A stretch of DNA of 59,784 nucleotides from Crocinitomicaceae bacterium (GCA_029252405.1 JAQXBM010000044.1:1-59784); one strand, 5' to 3'; counted from the stretch's first letter, positions 33,565 through 42,755 are shown. Made by a program: numbers and translations. The notes: generated from the sequence alone by a model not told the origin.

Positions 33565-34488
33565 TCAAAGATATTTCTCAGGAACACATGGCAAAATCAC
33601 GTTGCACGATTCTTTCAACAAGGCCAATTCTGTTTCATTGGGTTGATATGATTCCAAAGGCTGTGCTCCATTTTTATTGATACGTGAATTCAAGCTAAGA
33701 TATATTGATTCATTGTCCAATTCAGGTTTCAAATAACCTGGAATCAGTGCGCTCACAGGACAGATTCCACCCTTTTCCGATAGTAGCATTTCGAAGATTC
33801 TAATGGCGCAATAGCTCACTCCGTAGATCGTTGCATCCTGTGTCGTTTTAATCTCTTCCGCTGATCGCTTTACCTGTTTCATGTATTCCGTCAAGGTGGG
33901 GAAATCGAAATTTTCGTCGAAACTGGAACCATTCACTTTTGACAATTGTCTGCTAAAAAACGCTGCCGATCCGTGCTCTCCAAGCAACACTGCATTCACA
34001 TCTGCCACATTAGGATTCTCCTCTTTGACAATTTGATTCATTCGAATGGAATCGAGAAAAGTTCCCGTTCCAATGACATGACTGGCTGGCAGACCTGTTA
34101 GTTTGTGTGTTACCAATGAAATGATTTCCACAGGATTTGCCACAACAATAACGAATGGTTCTTTGGTTGGCTTGAAATCGCTAAAAACGGCTTCGGTAAT
34201 CTCAATGCTTTGCTGGCAGGTGTACAATCTTGATTTTCCTTTTGGAACAGAAGCTCCCGCGCAATGAAATATGAAATCTGAGTTATTCAACAGTGATTGA
34301 TCATTGTGCACGACTGCATGATTCGGAAAGAGTTCCTTTCCGTGCTTCATATCAATGATCGCACCGTTAACCGTATCATCAACATCGATGATATTTATGA
34401 CAAATTCAGAATCCTTAAATGGCAAAAGTAAAGCGCAAATGAGCTTTCCGATATTGCCGAAGCCTACTATGCTGATTACTTTATTCAT
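33565..34488 (-). CDS. Lactate/malate dehydrogenase family protein with unusual specificity residue
   Basis: A 307-aa NAD-dependent 2-hydroxyacid dehydrogenase of the LDH/MDH fold. GFGNIG (9-14) and D35 bind NAD. R87 is the mobile-loop Arg, D146 and R149 lie in GTFLDSIRM, and H172 in GEHGSAAF is the catalytic His. At the position that separates LDH (Gln) from MDH (Arg), the loop reads GASVPKGKSR, giving Val81. A lactate or malate substrate is therefore uncertain; a bulkier 2-oxo acid is possible. It is the last gene of the minus-strand run from DUF2157, 19 bases after a TonB-like gene. Confidence 0.85.
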   Translation of the reverse strand: MNKVISIVGFGNIGKLICALLLPFKDSEFVINIIDVDDTVNGAIIDMKHGKELFPNHAVVHNDQSLLNNSDFIFHCAGASVPKGKSRLYTCQQSIEITEAVFSDFKPTKEPFVIVVANPVEIISLVTHKLTGLPASHVIGTGTFLDSIRMNQIVKEENPNVADVNAVLLGEHGSAAFFSRQLSKVNGSSFDENFDFPTLTEYMKQVKRSAEEIKTTQDATIYGVSYCAIRIFEMLLSEKGGICPVSALIPGYLKPELDNESIYLSLNSRINKNGAQPLESYQPNETELALLKESCNVILPCVPEKYL

Positions 34489-34507
34489 TTGCTTTTTGTG
34501 GGTTCAA

Positions 34508-34972
34508 TTACTTGTCATCGTCGTCCAACGCTAAAGTAAACGTAATCGGCAAACGACAACGTGCTCTTACTTTTTTATTTTTCACTTCAGCAGCTTTCCA
34601 CTTTGGCATGTTTCGTACTAAGCGCTTCGCTTCTCTGTTTATTTCAGGTGAAACACCTCCCCGCATTGCTTCAACACCCGTTATCGATCCATCAGGCTCT
34701 ACGATAAATGTTACGTAAACTCTTCCCTGATCACCATTTTTTCTCGCCTTTTCGGGGTAGTGCACATTATCCTGAATGTATTTCTTCAAAGCTTCTGGAC
34801 CTCCTGGAAACTCGGCTTCAACGTCAGGGAAATCAATGATCTCTGCTTGAACCACTGGTGTAGTTGAGACTGATGGTGGCGGAGGTGGCACTGGAACTGG
34901 CGGATTCTCCTGAGCACTAACCGTTCCAATTAACAATACACTTGCAATCAATAATCCGTTCTTTAATTTCAT
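34508..34972 (-). CDS. Exported TonB C-terminal domain protein, proline-rich
   Basis: A 154-aa protein. The N-terminal segment (MKLKNGLLIASVLLIGTVSAQ) looks like a cleavable signal peptide, then a short Pro-rich linker (NPPVPVPPPPPSV), then a TonB C-terminal domain: AEFPGGPEALKKYIQDNVHYPEKAR, GRVYVTFIVEPDGSITGV and NMPKWKAAEVKNKKVRARCRLPITF. TonB proper is anchored in the inner membrane; here cleavage after SAQ would leave a free periplasmic domain. A second copy of the domain is encoded 14 bases upstream. It could bind TonB boxes or peptidoglycan; its role is not known. Confidence 0.85.
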   Translation of the reverse strand: MKLKNGLLIASVLLIGTVSAQENPPVPVPPPPPSVSTTPVVQAEIIDFPDVEAEFPGGPEALKKYIQDNVHYPEKARKNGDQGRVYVTFIVEPDGSITGVEAMRGGVSPEINREAKRLVRNMPKWKAAEVKNKKVRARCRLPITFTLALDDDDK

Positions 34973-34986
34973 CTTTTTCTATTTAA

Positions 34987-35409
34987 TTATTTTGATTCTT
35001 TTCTAATTCGTCGTTTGGCTTTACGAAATGACTTTGCGTCCATCTCAAAGTTAATTGGCATCCGACATTTCACGCGAATATTTTCTCCTTCCAGTTTCCC
35101 TGGAGTCCACTTAGGCATTAAAGCAAAAATTCTTAACCCTTCAGCATCTAGATCCTGAGTGATACTGTTAATTAGATGAACGTCACTCAAGCTTCCGTCA
35201 GCTTCTACAATAAATGAAACATAAACGCGTCCCTTATCTTTGTTCAAAATCGCTGATTCAGGATAACGAAGATTCGTCTTAATGAATTTCTTCAATTCAC
35301 TAGCACCACCTGGAAATTCTGTTTCTGTAGTTGGAAGCGGGAATTCTTCACCTTGCGCTTTGACTCCGCTCAGCATGAAAATAGATAGGACTAGTATCAA
35401 CGCTCTCAT
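34987..35409 (-). CDS. Exported TonB C-terminal domain protein
   Basis: A 140-aa protein, from ATG 35409 (overlapping the TlpA-like stop as TGATG). The signal peptide is MRALILVLSIFMLSGVKAQ, then a TonB C-terminal domain: TEFPGGASELKKFIKTNLRYPESAI, GRVYVSFIVEADGSLSDV and LMPKWTPGKLEGENIRVKCRMPINF. A basic tail (KSFRKAKRRIRKESK) follows. It is a paralogue of the next gene (34508), without its Pro-rich linker. Translational coupling to the thioredoxin gene suggests a shared envelope role. Confidence 0.85.
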   Translation of the reverse strand: MRALILVLSIFMLSGVKAQGEEFPLPTTETEFPGGASELKKFIKTNLRYPESAILNKDKGRVYVSFIVEADGSLSDVHLINSITQDLDAEGLRIFALMPKWTPGKLEGENIRVKCRMPINFEMDAKSFRKAKRRIRKESK

Positions 35410-35903
35410 CACTTATTCAATATTTCTTCAATTTCCTTCAAACTTTTCTCTCCCAGTAATTTGCCTTCTGGTGAGATCAAAAACATTTTTGGAATCTCCG
35501 TTACACCATAATCCTGCGCCGTTGATGACATCATCACAAACTGCGATTCTTCGACAATTTGGTACTTCCACGTAAATCCGTCTTGCTTGGCTGCCGCCTC
35601 TCCTGCTTTTGACTCTTTCTCCAAAGCAACACTTACTACTTTCAATTTTGATGCATGTTTCTGATGAAATTGAACCAATGCTGGAGCTTTGACTCGGCAC
35701 GGCCCGCACCACGATCCCCAAAAACTCAGCAGGACGTAATCTCCTTGTAAATCGCTCAATTTAAATTTCGAACCATCAACCAACTCAGCACTAATCTGCG
35801 GAGCGGGATCGCCCTCACTCGCTGCTTTGCTCTTGATGTAAACAAAGCCAATCGCAACAAGTGCGACTGCTACCAGCAAAGTGATTTTGAAGAATTTTGG
35901 CAT
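35409..35903 (-). CDS. TlpA/ResA-like membrane-anchored thioredoxin
   Basis: A 164-aa protein with an N-terminal membrane anchor (residues 6-23) and a thioredoxin domain on the outer side. The redox motif is WCGPC (C66, C69) in SFWGSWCGPCRVKAPALVQFH, and the cis-Pro lies in GVTEIPKMFLISP. It would exchange disulfides in the periplasm. It overlaps the GDYXXLXY gene by one base (TAATG) and the next TonB-like gene by one base, so all three are tightly coupled. Confidence 0.93.
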   Translation of the reverse strand: MPKFFKITLLVAVALVAIGFVYIKSKAASEGDPAPQISAELVDGSKFKLSDLQGDYVLLSFWGSWCGPCRVKAPALVQFHQKHASKLKVVSVALEKESKAGEAAAKQDGFTWKYQIVEESQFVMMSSTAQDYGVTEIPKMFLISPEGKLLGEKSLKEIEEILNK

Positions 35904-36514
35904 TACTTTTTATCGTGGATGTAATCCAATATCGGCTGATCAAAGACGTAAATATCCTTCATCCCAGCTCTTCCATCTAATATTCGAACATCAACATAAA
36001 TATTCTCGCGCTCACGTGCGAAAACCTTCTCTGCTTTCAATGCATCATCCTCGTTAATGAAAAACTTGTTCATGTTATCAGGAATCTCAATGTTGATGGA
36101 ACTTCGTGTGTCAAGTGATTCAATATTGAACGCTTCATCTTCAAATGCATTTTCAAAATCTCTGAGCAAAGAATTACCCATACCAGACCAGTTAACCGTT
36201 GATTTTAGGTAATCTTTTTCCTTCGGTGGTGATTTGAATGCTTCCTCAAAAAAGGCATATCCTTCTTTATCCACACCAATTGATACATACACCGTTTCAC
36301 CTTCGTCAAAATCAAATTTCGTTGGAATGTCGCCTGTGTCATAATTCACGCGCAAAAACTTCCCTCGAGCGAGATCAAAGGGATCGTAGGCCATTGGTCT
36401 GAACTTGTACATCTTTCCGTTGTTCAGCACATTCTGAGAGCTCACCGCCACATAAACTGGCACGAACACTATGATCGCTGCAAAAGCAAAAAACAGTCCT
36501 TTTCTAATAGTCAT
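35903..36514 (-). CDS. GDYXXLXY family protein
   Basis: A 203-aa protein starting at ATG 36514 (an upstream TTG at 36538 is unlikely). A signal/anchor helix spans residues 6-24. The family motif appears as ARGKFLRVNYD where GDYxxLxY is usual, so the GD is replaced by GK. Proteins of this family are found next to DUF2157/DUF4401 membrane proteins, exactly as here; the two genes overlap by 11 bases. The function of the pair is unknown. Confidence 0.85.
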   Translation of the reverse strand: MTIRKGLFFAFAAIIVFVPVYVAVSSQNVLNNGKMYKFRPMAYDPFDLARGKFLRVNYDTGDIPTKFDFDEGETVYVSIGVDKEGYAFFEEAFKSPPKEKDYLKSTVNWSGMGNSLLRDFENAFEDEAFNIESLDTRSSINIEIPDNMNKFFINEDDALKAEKVFARERENIYVDVRILDGRAGMKDIYVFDQPILDYIHDKK

Positions 36515-37967
36515 CTCTTCTCGTTTTGTTGCGTTCAATTCGTTCCAACTTGCTCTTCTGTGTCAAATTAAGTAGGAAGAAACTTCCTCCAATCGCGATA
36601 AACATCAATCCTTTCAAAATGAAGTTCCAATCGGTATCAATGTATCGGAACCAGAGTAATACGGATACCAGTACGAAACCGAACACCATTTGTGCAACAT
36701 TCTGATTTTCACTCCCAGTAATCATCGCATTGAAACCAATCAAGAGGACCAGCCCGTTAATCAAGAGAACGATGAACCAATCTGGGAAAACGTACTCGTG
36801 CAAGATCATGATTAACAGTATAAAAATCGGAGTGAATAGAATGAGTTTGCTGACATCCTTGAAGTGTTTTCGGAAATAAAAATAAACAAAGTAGATCGCT
36901 GCCAATACTGCCAGAGCAAGCACGAAATAGAACATCTGATCTTCATAAGGATTGAAATCTGGACCGTACTTTTCATCTAGTGGTTTGAAGAGGTTAAGAA
37001 AGGATTCTTGCTTCAATGTGAACGCCAAAGTCGTTTTGTTTGACAAGGATACGAGTGCCGCTACGATCCACAATTGACCAAATAACTGAAACGGTCGAGC
37101 AAAGATATTTTGGTTTTTACCCATGAATCGTTTTCCGATCAGATAGAAACCGGCACTTGTCGTGAAGATCCAAAGAACATAATTTCCTTTGATGGTCATA
37201 AACAAGGCGATCATAAACGATAAGTACAGCGCATAAGACATATAAATAATGCGTACGCTTTGAGAGCGGCTATCTTCGTGAGAACTTATGCGCAATCGAT
37301 TCAAACTTAAGAAACCTGTTACGAGATCGTCCTTGATGAGTTTACCCTTATTGAGCGCCAAATAGTAATGAGGAATGAATCCAATCAACAAGAACCAGTA
37401 CCAAATGTTGTTTTCATTTTCTCCAAAACTCGGAATGAAGAAAAAGCCAAAGGTTACTTTGACCACCAAAACGGTTATCAATCCCAAATACAAGATGGTT
37501 ATTCCAGATGCACGCGCGAAATAAAACAAAGGTAATGAGAGTAAGGCCCATACTTTGATGAATTTGTTGAAGTCACCGTCTAGCTGATACGTCTGACTGA
37601 CCAAAGCTATGGAAGCTCCAATCATCAGCATGAGGAAAACAGAACTCGCTTCAATCCAAGAACGAGATTTAGGGTGATGAAAAAGTGCGCGATAATAGAA
37701 ATACAGTCCAACTAATGCAGGCACAACACTGAAAATTCCACGAATGTACTTTGGATAATCGTCCCAGTTATGACTGATAATCGAGAAGATTCCTGCTGAG
37801 CAGAACAGCGCGCCCATGATTCCAGAGACAATCAAAAACAGCTCGATCGGAGTAGAATCCTCCAGTTTGCGAATATAGCTTCGCATTTTAATCGCCGTCG
37901 ATTGATTGACAATCTCTTTTTGTTCGATTTTATCCGCAAATTTGAGCAGGAATTGCGTTGCGTTCAT
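36504..37967 (-). CDS. DUF2157 multi-spanning membrane protein
   Basis: A 487-aa inner-membrane protein read from ATG 37967 (MNATQFLLKFADKIEQ); an ATG at 38018 would add 17 residues. The N-terminal soluble helix region is followed by about 12 to 14 membrane segments. The DUF2157 hallmark lies in the third segment, GASIALVSQTYQLDGDFNKFIKVWALLSLPL. It forms a unit with GDYXXLXY, TlpA-like and two TonB-like genes downstream, all overlapping or within 20 bases. No biochemical role is known. Confidence 0.87.
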   Translation of the reverse strand: MNATQFLLKFADKIEQKEIVNQSTAIKMRSYIRKLEDSTPIELFLIVSGIMGALFCSAGIFSIISHNWDDYPKYIRGIFSVVPALVGLYFYYRALFHHPKSRSWIEASSVFLMLMIGASIALVSQTYQLDGDFNKFIKVWALLSLPLFYFARASGITILYLGLITVLVVKVTFGFFFIPSFGENENNIWYWFLLIGFIPHYYLALNKGKLIKDDLVTGFLSLNRLRISSHEDSRSQSVRIIYMSYALYLSFMIALFMTIKGNYVLWIFTTSAGFYLIGKRFMGKNQNIFARPFQLFGQLWIVAALVSLSNKTTLAFTLKQESFLNLFKPLDEKYGPDFNPYEDQMFYFVLALAVLAAIYFVYFYFRKHFKDVSKLILFTPIFILLIMILHEYVFPDWFIVLLINGLVLLIGFNAMITGSENQNVAQMVFGFVLVSVLLWFRYIDTDWNFILKGLMFIAIGGSFFLLNLTQKSKLERIERNKTRRDDY

Positions 37968-38063
37968 AGGTTTGAGTTTCGAATTGGTAAACAAGATAAT
38001 CAATTCCCATACATTCATCTCGAATTCAAATCTATTTTCTTTCTTTGATACTCACTTTGAACT

Positions 38064-38648
38064 ATGAAAGAGTTAGAATCACTTCGTGGCATTGATGTTT
38101 ACCTCATCGACCAATTGCTGAAAGGGCGAGTAAATTCGGAAAGTAAGATCCTCGATGCGGGCTGTGGAAGTGGACGAAACATTCACTATTTGATTGAGAA
38201 TAACTTGAATGTTTCTGGGGTTGATGCGAACGCGGAAGTCATTCATCAGCTCAGGGAAAATTATCCAAAAACTAAGCATCGATTCCATTATTCTACACTG
38301 GAAGACTTCACCTCGAGCGATCGTTTCGATTTCGTGATTTGTAATGCCGTACTCCACTTTGCTCGAGATCATGAGCACTTTTCGAAGATGTTTGCTTCGC
38401 TGATTTCCCTATTATCAAAAAACGGCATTTTGTTCATTCGAATGACTTCGGATATTGGGTTAGATCTTCATCAAAATGGACGAGACGGAGTATTTGACTT
38501 GTCCGATGGTTCAGAACGTTATTTGATCACCCGTGAAAGGATAAATGAATTGTTGAAAGAGTATGATCTTTCCTTGATTGAGCCAGTAAAAACAGTAAAA
38601 GTTGAGGAATTGAGATCGATGTCTACGATTGTTTTGACGAAGCATTAA
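38064..38648 (+). CDS. Class I SAM-dependent methyltransferase
   Basis: A 194-aa methyltransferase. Motif I is ILDAGCGSGRNIHYLI, followed by the acidic strand end VSGVDANAEVI, motif II/III FDFVICNAVLHFARDHEHFSKMF and LLSKNGILFIRM. These resemble Tellurite-resistance/UbiE-type small-molecule methyltransferases. It is divergent from DUF2157, and its stop overlaps the stop of the Crp/Fnr gene on the other strand (TTAA at 38645-38648). Confidence 0.9.
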   Translation: MKELESLRGIDVYLIDQLLKGRVNSESKILDAGCGSGRNIHYLIENNLNVSGVDANAEVIHQLRENYPKTKHRFHYSTLEDFTSSDRFDFVICNAVLHFARDHEHFSKMFASLISLLSKNGILFIRMTSDIGLDLHQNGRDGVFDLSDGSERYLITRERINELLKEYDLSLIEPVKTVKVEELRSMSTIVLTKH

Positions 38649-39277
38649 AACTCCAAAACTTCCAATTTATTCCTTGATATTTTGATCTTTCCTTCTTTCT
38701 CGAGACTTTTTAAGAGTCGCGAAATTACAACGCGTGATGAATGCAAATCATTGGCAATTTCTTGGTGAGTCACATCCAATTCAGTTGTTTTCGTCACCAT
38801 GACTTTGTCTTTCAAATAGCGGTAAATTCTGTCGTGCATATTACTAAAAGCAAGACTATCAATGGCTTCAAGCATTTCCGTGAAACGGTTCGAGTAACTA
38901 TCAAATACGAAACTCATCCAACCCGTGTACTTCTGAATCCAATTGGCCATGTTTTCAACGGGAATCATAATCAACGTACTGTCTTTTTCAGCGACCGCTC
39001 GAATTTCGCTCTTTGTGTTTCCCATGCAGCAGGTCATTGTCATGGTGCACGTATCGCCTGACTCCAAAAAATACAGCAGCAATTCATCACCATCAGAATC
39101 TTGTCGCATGATCTTAATCGCACCTTCCAAAAGAAGTGGCATGTATCGCACCGATTGATCGTAATCGATCACTACTTCCCCTTGCTCCAAAGACTGGACA
39201 TGCCCAACCTTGAGAATTTCATCGATTAATGCATCTTCAAAAAGATATCCGTAGTTGTCGATTAATGCTTGTTTCAT
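38645..39277 (-). CDS. Crp/Fnr-family transcriptional regulator
   Basis: A 210-aa regulator from ATG 39277 (homologues start here; the frame runs 24 codons further). The cyclic-nucleotide-binding beta roll covers residues 20-125 and contains C77, C83 and C84 in GDTCTMTMTCCMGNTKSEIRAV, a Cys pattern seen in a group of Bacteroidota Crp/Fnr proteins. The C-terminal winged HTH reads TELDVTHQEIANDLHSSRVVISRLLKSLEKEGKI. The ligand is unknown; the cysteines hint at redox or metal sensing (inference). A near-consensus -7 (TATCTTTA at 39297-39304) lies 19 bases upstream. Confidence 0.92.
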   Translation of the reverse strand: MKQALIDNYGYLFEDALIDEILKVGHVQSLEQGEVVIDYDQSVRYMPLLLEGAIKIMRQDSDGDELLLYFLESGDTCTMTMTCCMGNTKSEIRAVAEKDSTLIMIPVENMANWIQKYTGWMSFVFDSYSNRFTEMLEAIDSLAFSNMHDRIYRYLKDKVMVTKTTELDVTHQEIANDLHSSRVVISRLLKSLEKEGKIKISRNKLEVLEF

Positions 39278-39417
39278 GACTGCTAAATTGTATCGATAAA
39301 GATAAACAAAGCGGCTAAAATTCGACCTGAGAATATAATTATTGATCATTTTTCACTCTTTTGGTTAGGTAATCAGAACTTCCCGTCACTAATCTGTAAA
39401 ACACAAAACTTTTACAG

Positions 39418-42400
39418 ATGAAAAAAAACATTCTACCCTTAATTTTATTGATGTCCCTTTTGGGTTATCAGTGCCATGCGCAAAGCACAATCTATGTGGA
39501 TCAAGCTGCAACTGGCACAAATACTGGCTCCACGTGGACGGATGCTTATACTGATTTTCAATCAGCTTTGGATGCAGCGCTCTCGGGAGACATCATTAAC
39601 GTTGGTGTTGGGACGTACTATCCATCAAAAGATATGACGGGAAGTGCTACTCCTGGCGACCCAAGAACGGTCACTTTCTTCTTTGATGTTGACGTCGAAG
39701 TACACGGAGGGTTCGTCGGAGGAGTTCAAATTTGTGACACAAACAACGCGACCGTATTTAGCGGAGACATTGGAGTTTTGAATGATCCTATTGATAACGC
39801 CTACAATGTGTGTTACTCAGAATTCCTCACTAATTCCACTAACATCGACTGTATTACCATACAAAATGGTACTGCCGAAGCAGCGACACTAAGCGGCGCT
39901 GGATGGTACAATGACGGATCTGGTTCTGGAAACAGCTCCAATCCAAATTTCTTGAATTGTTACTTTAATAACAATGGAGCTGGACAAGGAGGAGCAATCA
40001 TTAACCTCGGGTCGAATGGTGGAAATGCTTCCCCAAACATTACGGGCTGTATTTTCTTGAAAAACATCAGTGAGCAAGGTGGCGCCATCTTCAACAATGG
40101 AGAAAACAACGGAACCTCATCTCCAATCATTTCACAATGTCAATTCATCGAGAATTATTCAGGCGAAGGCGGTGCGATTTTCAATTACACAGATCTCAAC
40201 GGTACATCAAAACCAACTGTATCAAACTCAACGTTCCTTGCGAACGAGGTATACGGAGATGGTGGTGCAGTATTCATTTATGGTGCTTTCGGAGATGGAG
40301 AAGCTGTCTTCAACAACTGTATTTTCACAGGAAATGGAGCTGACGGAAATGGAGGTGCGATGTCAATTGGAACCTTTGGAACTACTTTCACATCACCGCA
40401 AATTAACAACTGCGTGTTTAATGGAAATTTAGCAACCAACAATGGTGGTGCGATTTGGTGTGATGTAAGTAGTCCAACAATTGACGGATGTACATTTGAG
40501 CAAAATCAGTGCGGAACGAGCGGCGGTGCGATCATGTGTAACGGAACTCAAGGTCAAGTTTCCTCTCCTGATATTTTAAACACAACATTCAAATTGAATG
40601 CCAGCGCACTTCGAGGTGGTGCAGTAATGCTTGATGGATTGGCAGGAACATGTAATCCTACATTTCACTATTGCAAATTCATCCAAAACGATTCACAGGA
40701 TGGTGGTGCAGTATATGCTGATGGAACAATTGGACTCTGTCAGCCTGAATTCGTTAACACGATATTTTCTCGAAACTACGCGACTAATGATGGTGGAGGA
40801 TTGTACTTCAAAAGTAACCAAGGAACTACAGAACCTCGACTCGAACACTGCAGTTTGTCTAAAAATCAATCTGGAGGTTTAGGAACAATTTTCGCTTTCT
40901 ACTCACAAAACGGAGGAATATGCGCTGGACAGATTTTCAACTCAGTTTCTCACGGACAAAATGGAATTGGATTGTACATCACGCCAGGTTCTAGTTTCAC
41001 AGGGCAAAATACAATGCACGAAAATGGATGGTCGTCACTTTGGTCATTCGTGAATGGTGGAAACTGCGTAGTTGGCTTCCCTCTTTACAACGATCCTTTG
41101 AACGATGATTTAACACTTCAGTCTGTATCACCAGCCATTGATGCCGGATCAGCAACATTCACCACGCTTACTCAAGACCTGAATGGAAATGCGCGAATTG
41201 TTGGAGCTAATCCAGACATGGGAGCGTATGAAAGTAATCCTTGTCCTATAAAATTATTCGTTGACATAGATGCTACTGGAGCCAACACAGGATTGGATTG
41301 GACAAACGCTTTCAACAGTTTGCAAGATGCTATTGATTTAGCTCGTTCGTGCATGGTTGATACGATTTGGGTTGCAGAAGGAACCTACAAACCAAGCAAA
41401 ACAAGTGCTGGAAGTGCTGCGAATCCAAACAATCGTGCGAACACGTTTTATGTAAACTTTGATGTAGTCATTCAAGGTGGATTCCAAGGATTTGAAACAC
41501 AGGAATCTCAACGAGACTGGGTGGCATATGAAACAATTCTTGATGGAAACTTAGGAGCAGCAGGCACAAACGCCGACAATAGTTATACAGTTGTTGAGTA
41601 TAACACATGTACCAATGTTAGCCAGTTGGATGGTTTCACTGTCAGAGGTGGTAACTCAAACGGATGGTCAGGAGCAACTGGAATTGGCGGAGGAATTTTG
41701 ATCGGTTCAGATCCAATTATTCGCAATTGCCTAATCACTTCTAACTATGGTTCGAACGCTGGAGGTATTTCTGTTAGTTCTTCAAGCGCTAATGCCCAAT
41801 CTGGTATCATAAATTGCGACTTTATTAATAATTCAGGAGGTGTGTGTGCCGGACTAATGATCAACACGTACGGAGGCACAAACACAACATATATTGCGAA
41901 CTGCACATTCCGTGGAAACTCGGCTTCAAATGGAGGAGCACTCGCATTCTACGCCTTCAACGCAGGAGCAAACTGTAACCCAACGATGGTTAACTGTGAA
42001 GTGTGGAACAACAGCGCCCAATTAGGAGCGATTTTACTAATTCGCGATGCGAACGGTACAATTTCAAACTGTACTTTCGGCAATAACGTTGGCTCTAGCG
42101 GCAAATTCTACAACGGTTACGCAGGAACACGTTCAACACGTATCGAGAACTCGATCATCTGGGACTCGGGAACGGAAATTTCAAATGTTATTGGTGCTCC
42201 TTTCGTGTTTGACAACTGTATTGTGCGAGGTGGATATGCTTTAGGAACGAACATTACGAATTCAGATCCTTTATATGTCAACGCGGCTACTGGAGATCTT
42301 CGAGTTAGCGCAGGATCACCTGCAATAAATACTGGAGTGAATTCATTTCTTGGAACTGATATCTACGATATCGATCTTGATGGAAATGCAACAGAACAAC

Positions 42401-42735
42401 TTGATATTGATCTTGGAGGTTCTCTGCGAGTTCAAGCCACAACAATCGACCTTGGCTGCTATGAATTCGGCAACTTATTAGACACAGAGGAAGAAATTTT
42501 GGAAACAATAGCCAGCAAAGTGTACCCGAATCCTTTCAGCTCAGGGACAAACTTGACAATTGAACGTTCTTCTGATGAAGCAGTGCAATTATTCGTTTTC
42601 AATGCCATGGGACAGATGATTTACAGCACTGAAGTGAGCGATTCAACATCAACGATTGATACTTCAGATTGGTTATCTGGACTGTATATCGTTCGAATTG
42701 GTGAAGAAACGCTAAAGGTGGTTAAGTCGAACTAA
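39418..42735 (+). CDS. Large T9SS-secreted right-handed beta-helix protein
   Basis: An 1105-aa surface protein. A signal peptide (residues 1-22) is followed by two similar blocks, each opening with a 'vDqaATGtNTGstWTdAytdfQsALDaA' segment (residues 25-60 and about 620-655). Each has pectate-lyase/POMP-like beta-helix rungs (repeated GGAIFNNG, GGAVYADG, CIFLKNIS). The last 80 residues are a type A sorting domain (VYPNPFSSGTNLTIERS, VFNAMGQMIYSTEVS, SGLYIVRIGEETLKVVKSN). It would be exported by the T9SS and attached to the cell surface. A terminator follows at 42756. Ligand unknown; adhesin or polysaccharide binding are possibilities. Confidence 0.9.
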   Translation: MKKNILPLILLMSLLGYQCHAQSTIYVDQAATGTNTGSTWTDAYTDFQSALDAALSGDIINVGVGTYYPSKDMTGSATPGDPRTVTFFFDVDVEVHGGFVGGVQICDTNNATVFSGDIGVLNDPIDNAYNVCYSEFLTNSTNIDCITIQNGTAEAATLSGAGWYNDGSGSGNSSNPNFLNCYFNNNGAGQGGAIINLGSNGGNASPNITGCIFLKNISEQGGAIFNNGENNGTSSPIISQCQFIENYSGEGGAIFNYTDLNGTSKPTVSNSTFLANEVYGDGGAVFIYGAFGDGEAVFNNCIFTGNGADGNGGAMSIGTFGTTFTSPQINNCVFNGNLATNNGGAIWCDVSSPTIDGCTFEQNQCGTSGGAIMCNGTQGQVSSPDILNTTFKLNASALRGGAVMLDGLAGTCNPTFHYCKFIQNDSQDGGAVYADGTIGLCQPEFVNTIFSRNYATNDGGGLYFKSNQGTTEPRLEHCSLSKNQSGGLGTIFAFYSQNGGICAGQIFNSVSHGQNGIGLYITPGSSFTGQNTMHENGWSSLWSFVNGGNCVVGFPLYNDPLNDDLTLQSVSPAIDAGSATFTTLTQDLNGNARIVGANPDMGAYESNPCPIKLFVDIDATGANTGLDWTNAFNSLQDAIDLARSCMVDTIWVAEGTYKPSKTSAGSAANPNNRANTFYVNFDVVIQGGFQGFETQESQRDWVAYETILDGNLGAAGTNADNSYTVVEYNTCTNVSQLDGFTVRGGNSNGWSGATGIGGGILIGSDPIIRNCLITSNYGSNAGGISVSSSSANAQSGIINCDFINNSGGVCAGLMINTYGGTNTTYIANCTFRGNSASNGGALAFYAFNAGANCNPTMVNCEVWNNSAQLGAILLIRDANGTISNCTFGNNVGSSGKFYNGYAGTRSTRIENSIIWDSGTEISNVIGAPFVFDNCIVRGGYALGTNITNSDPLYVNAATGDLRVSAGSPAINTGVNSFLGTDIYDIDLDGNATEQLDIDLGGSLRVQATTIDLGCYEFGNLLDTEEEILETIASKVYPNPFSSGTNLTIERSSDEAVQLFVFNAMGQMIYSTEVSDSTSTIDTSDWLSGLYIVRIGEETLKVVKSN

Positions 42736-42755
42736 GCATTCAAAAACGCCACTTG

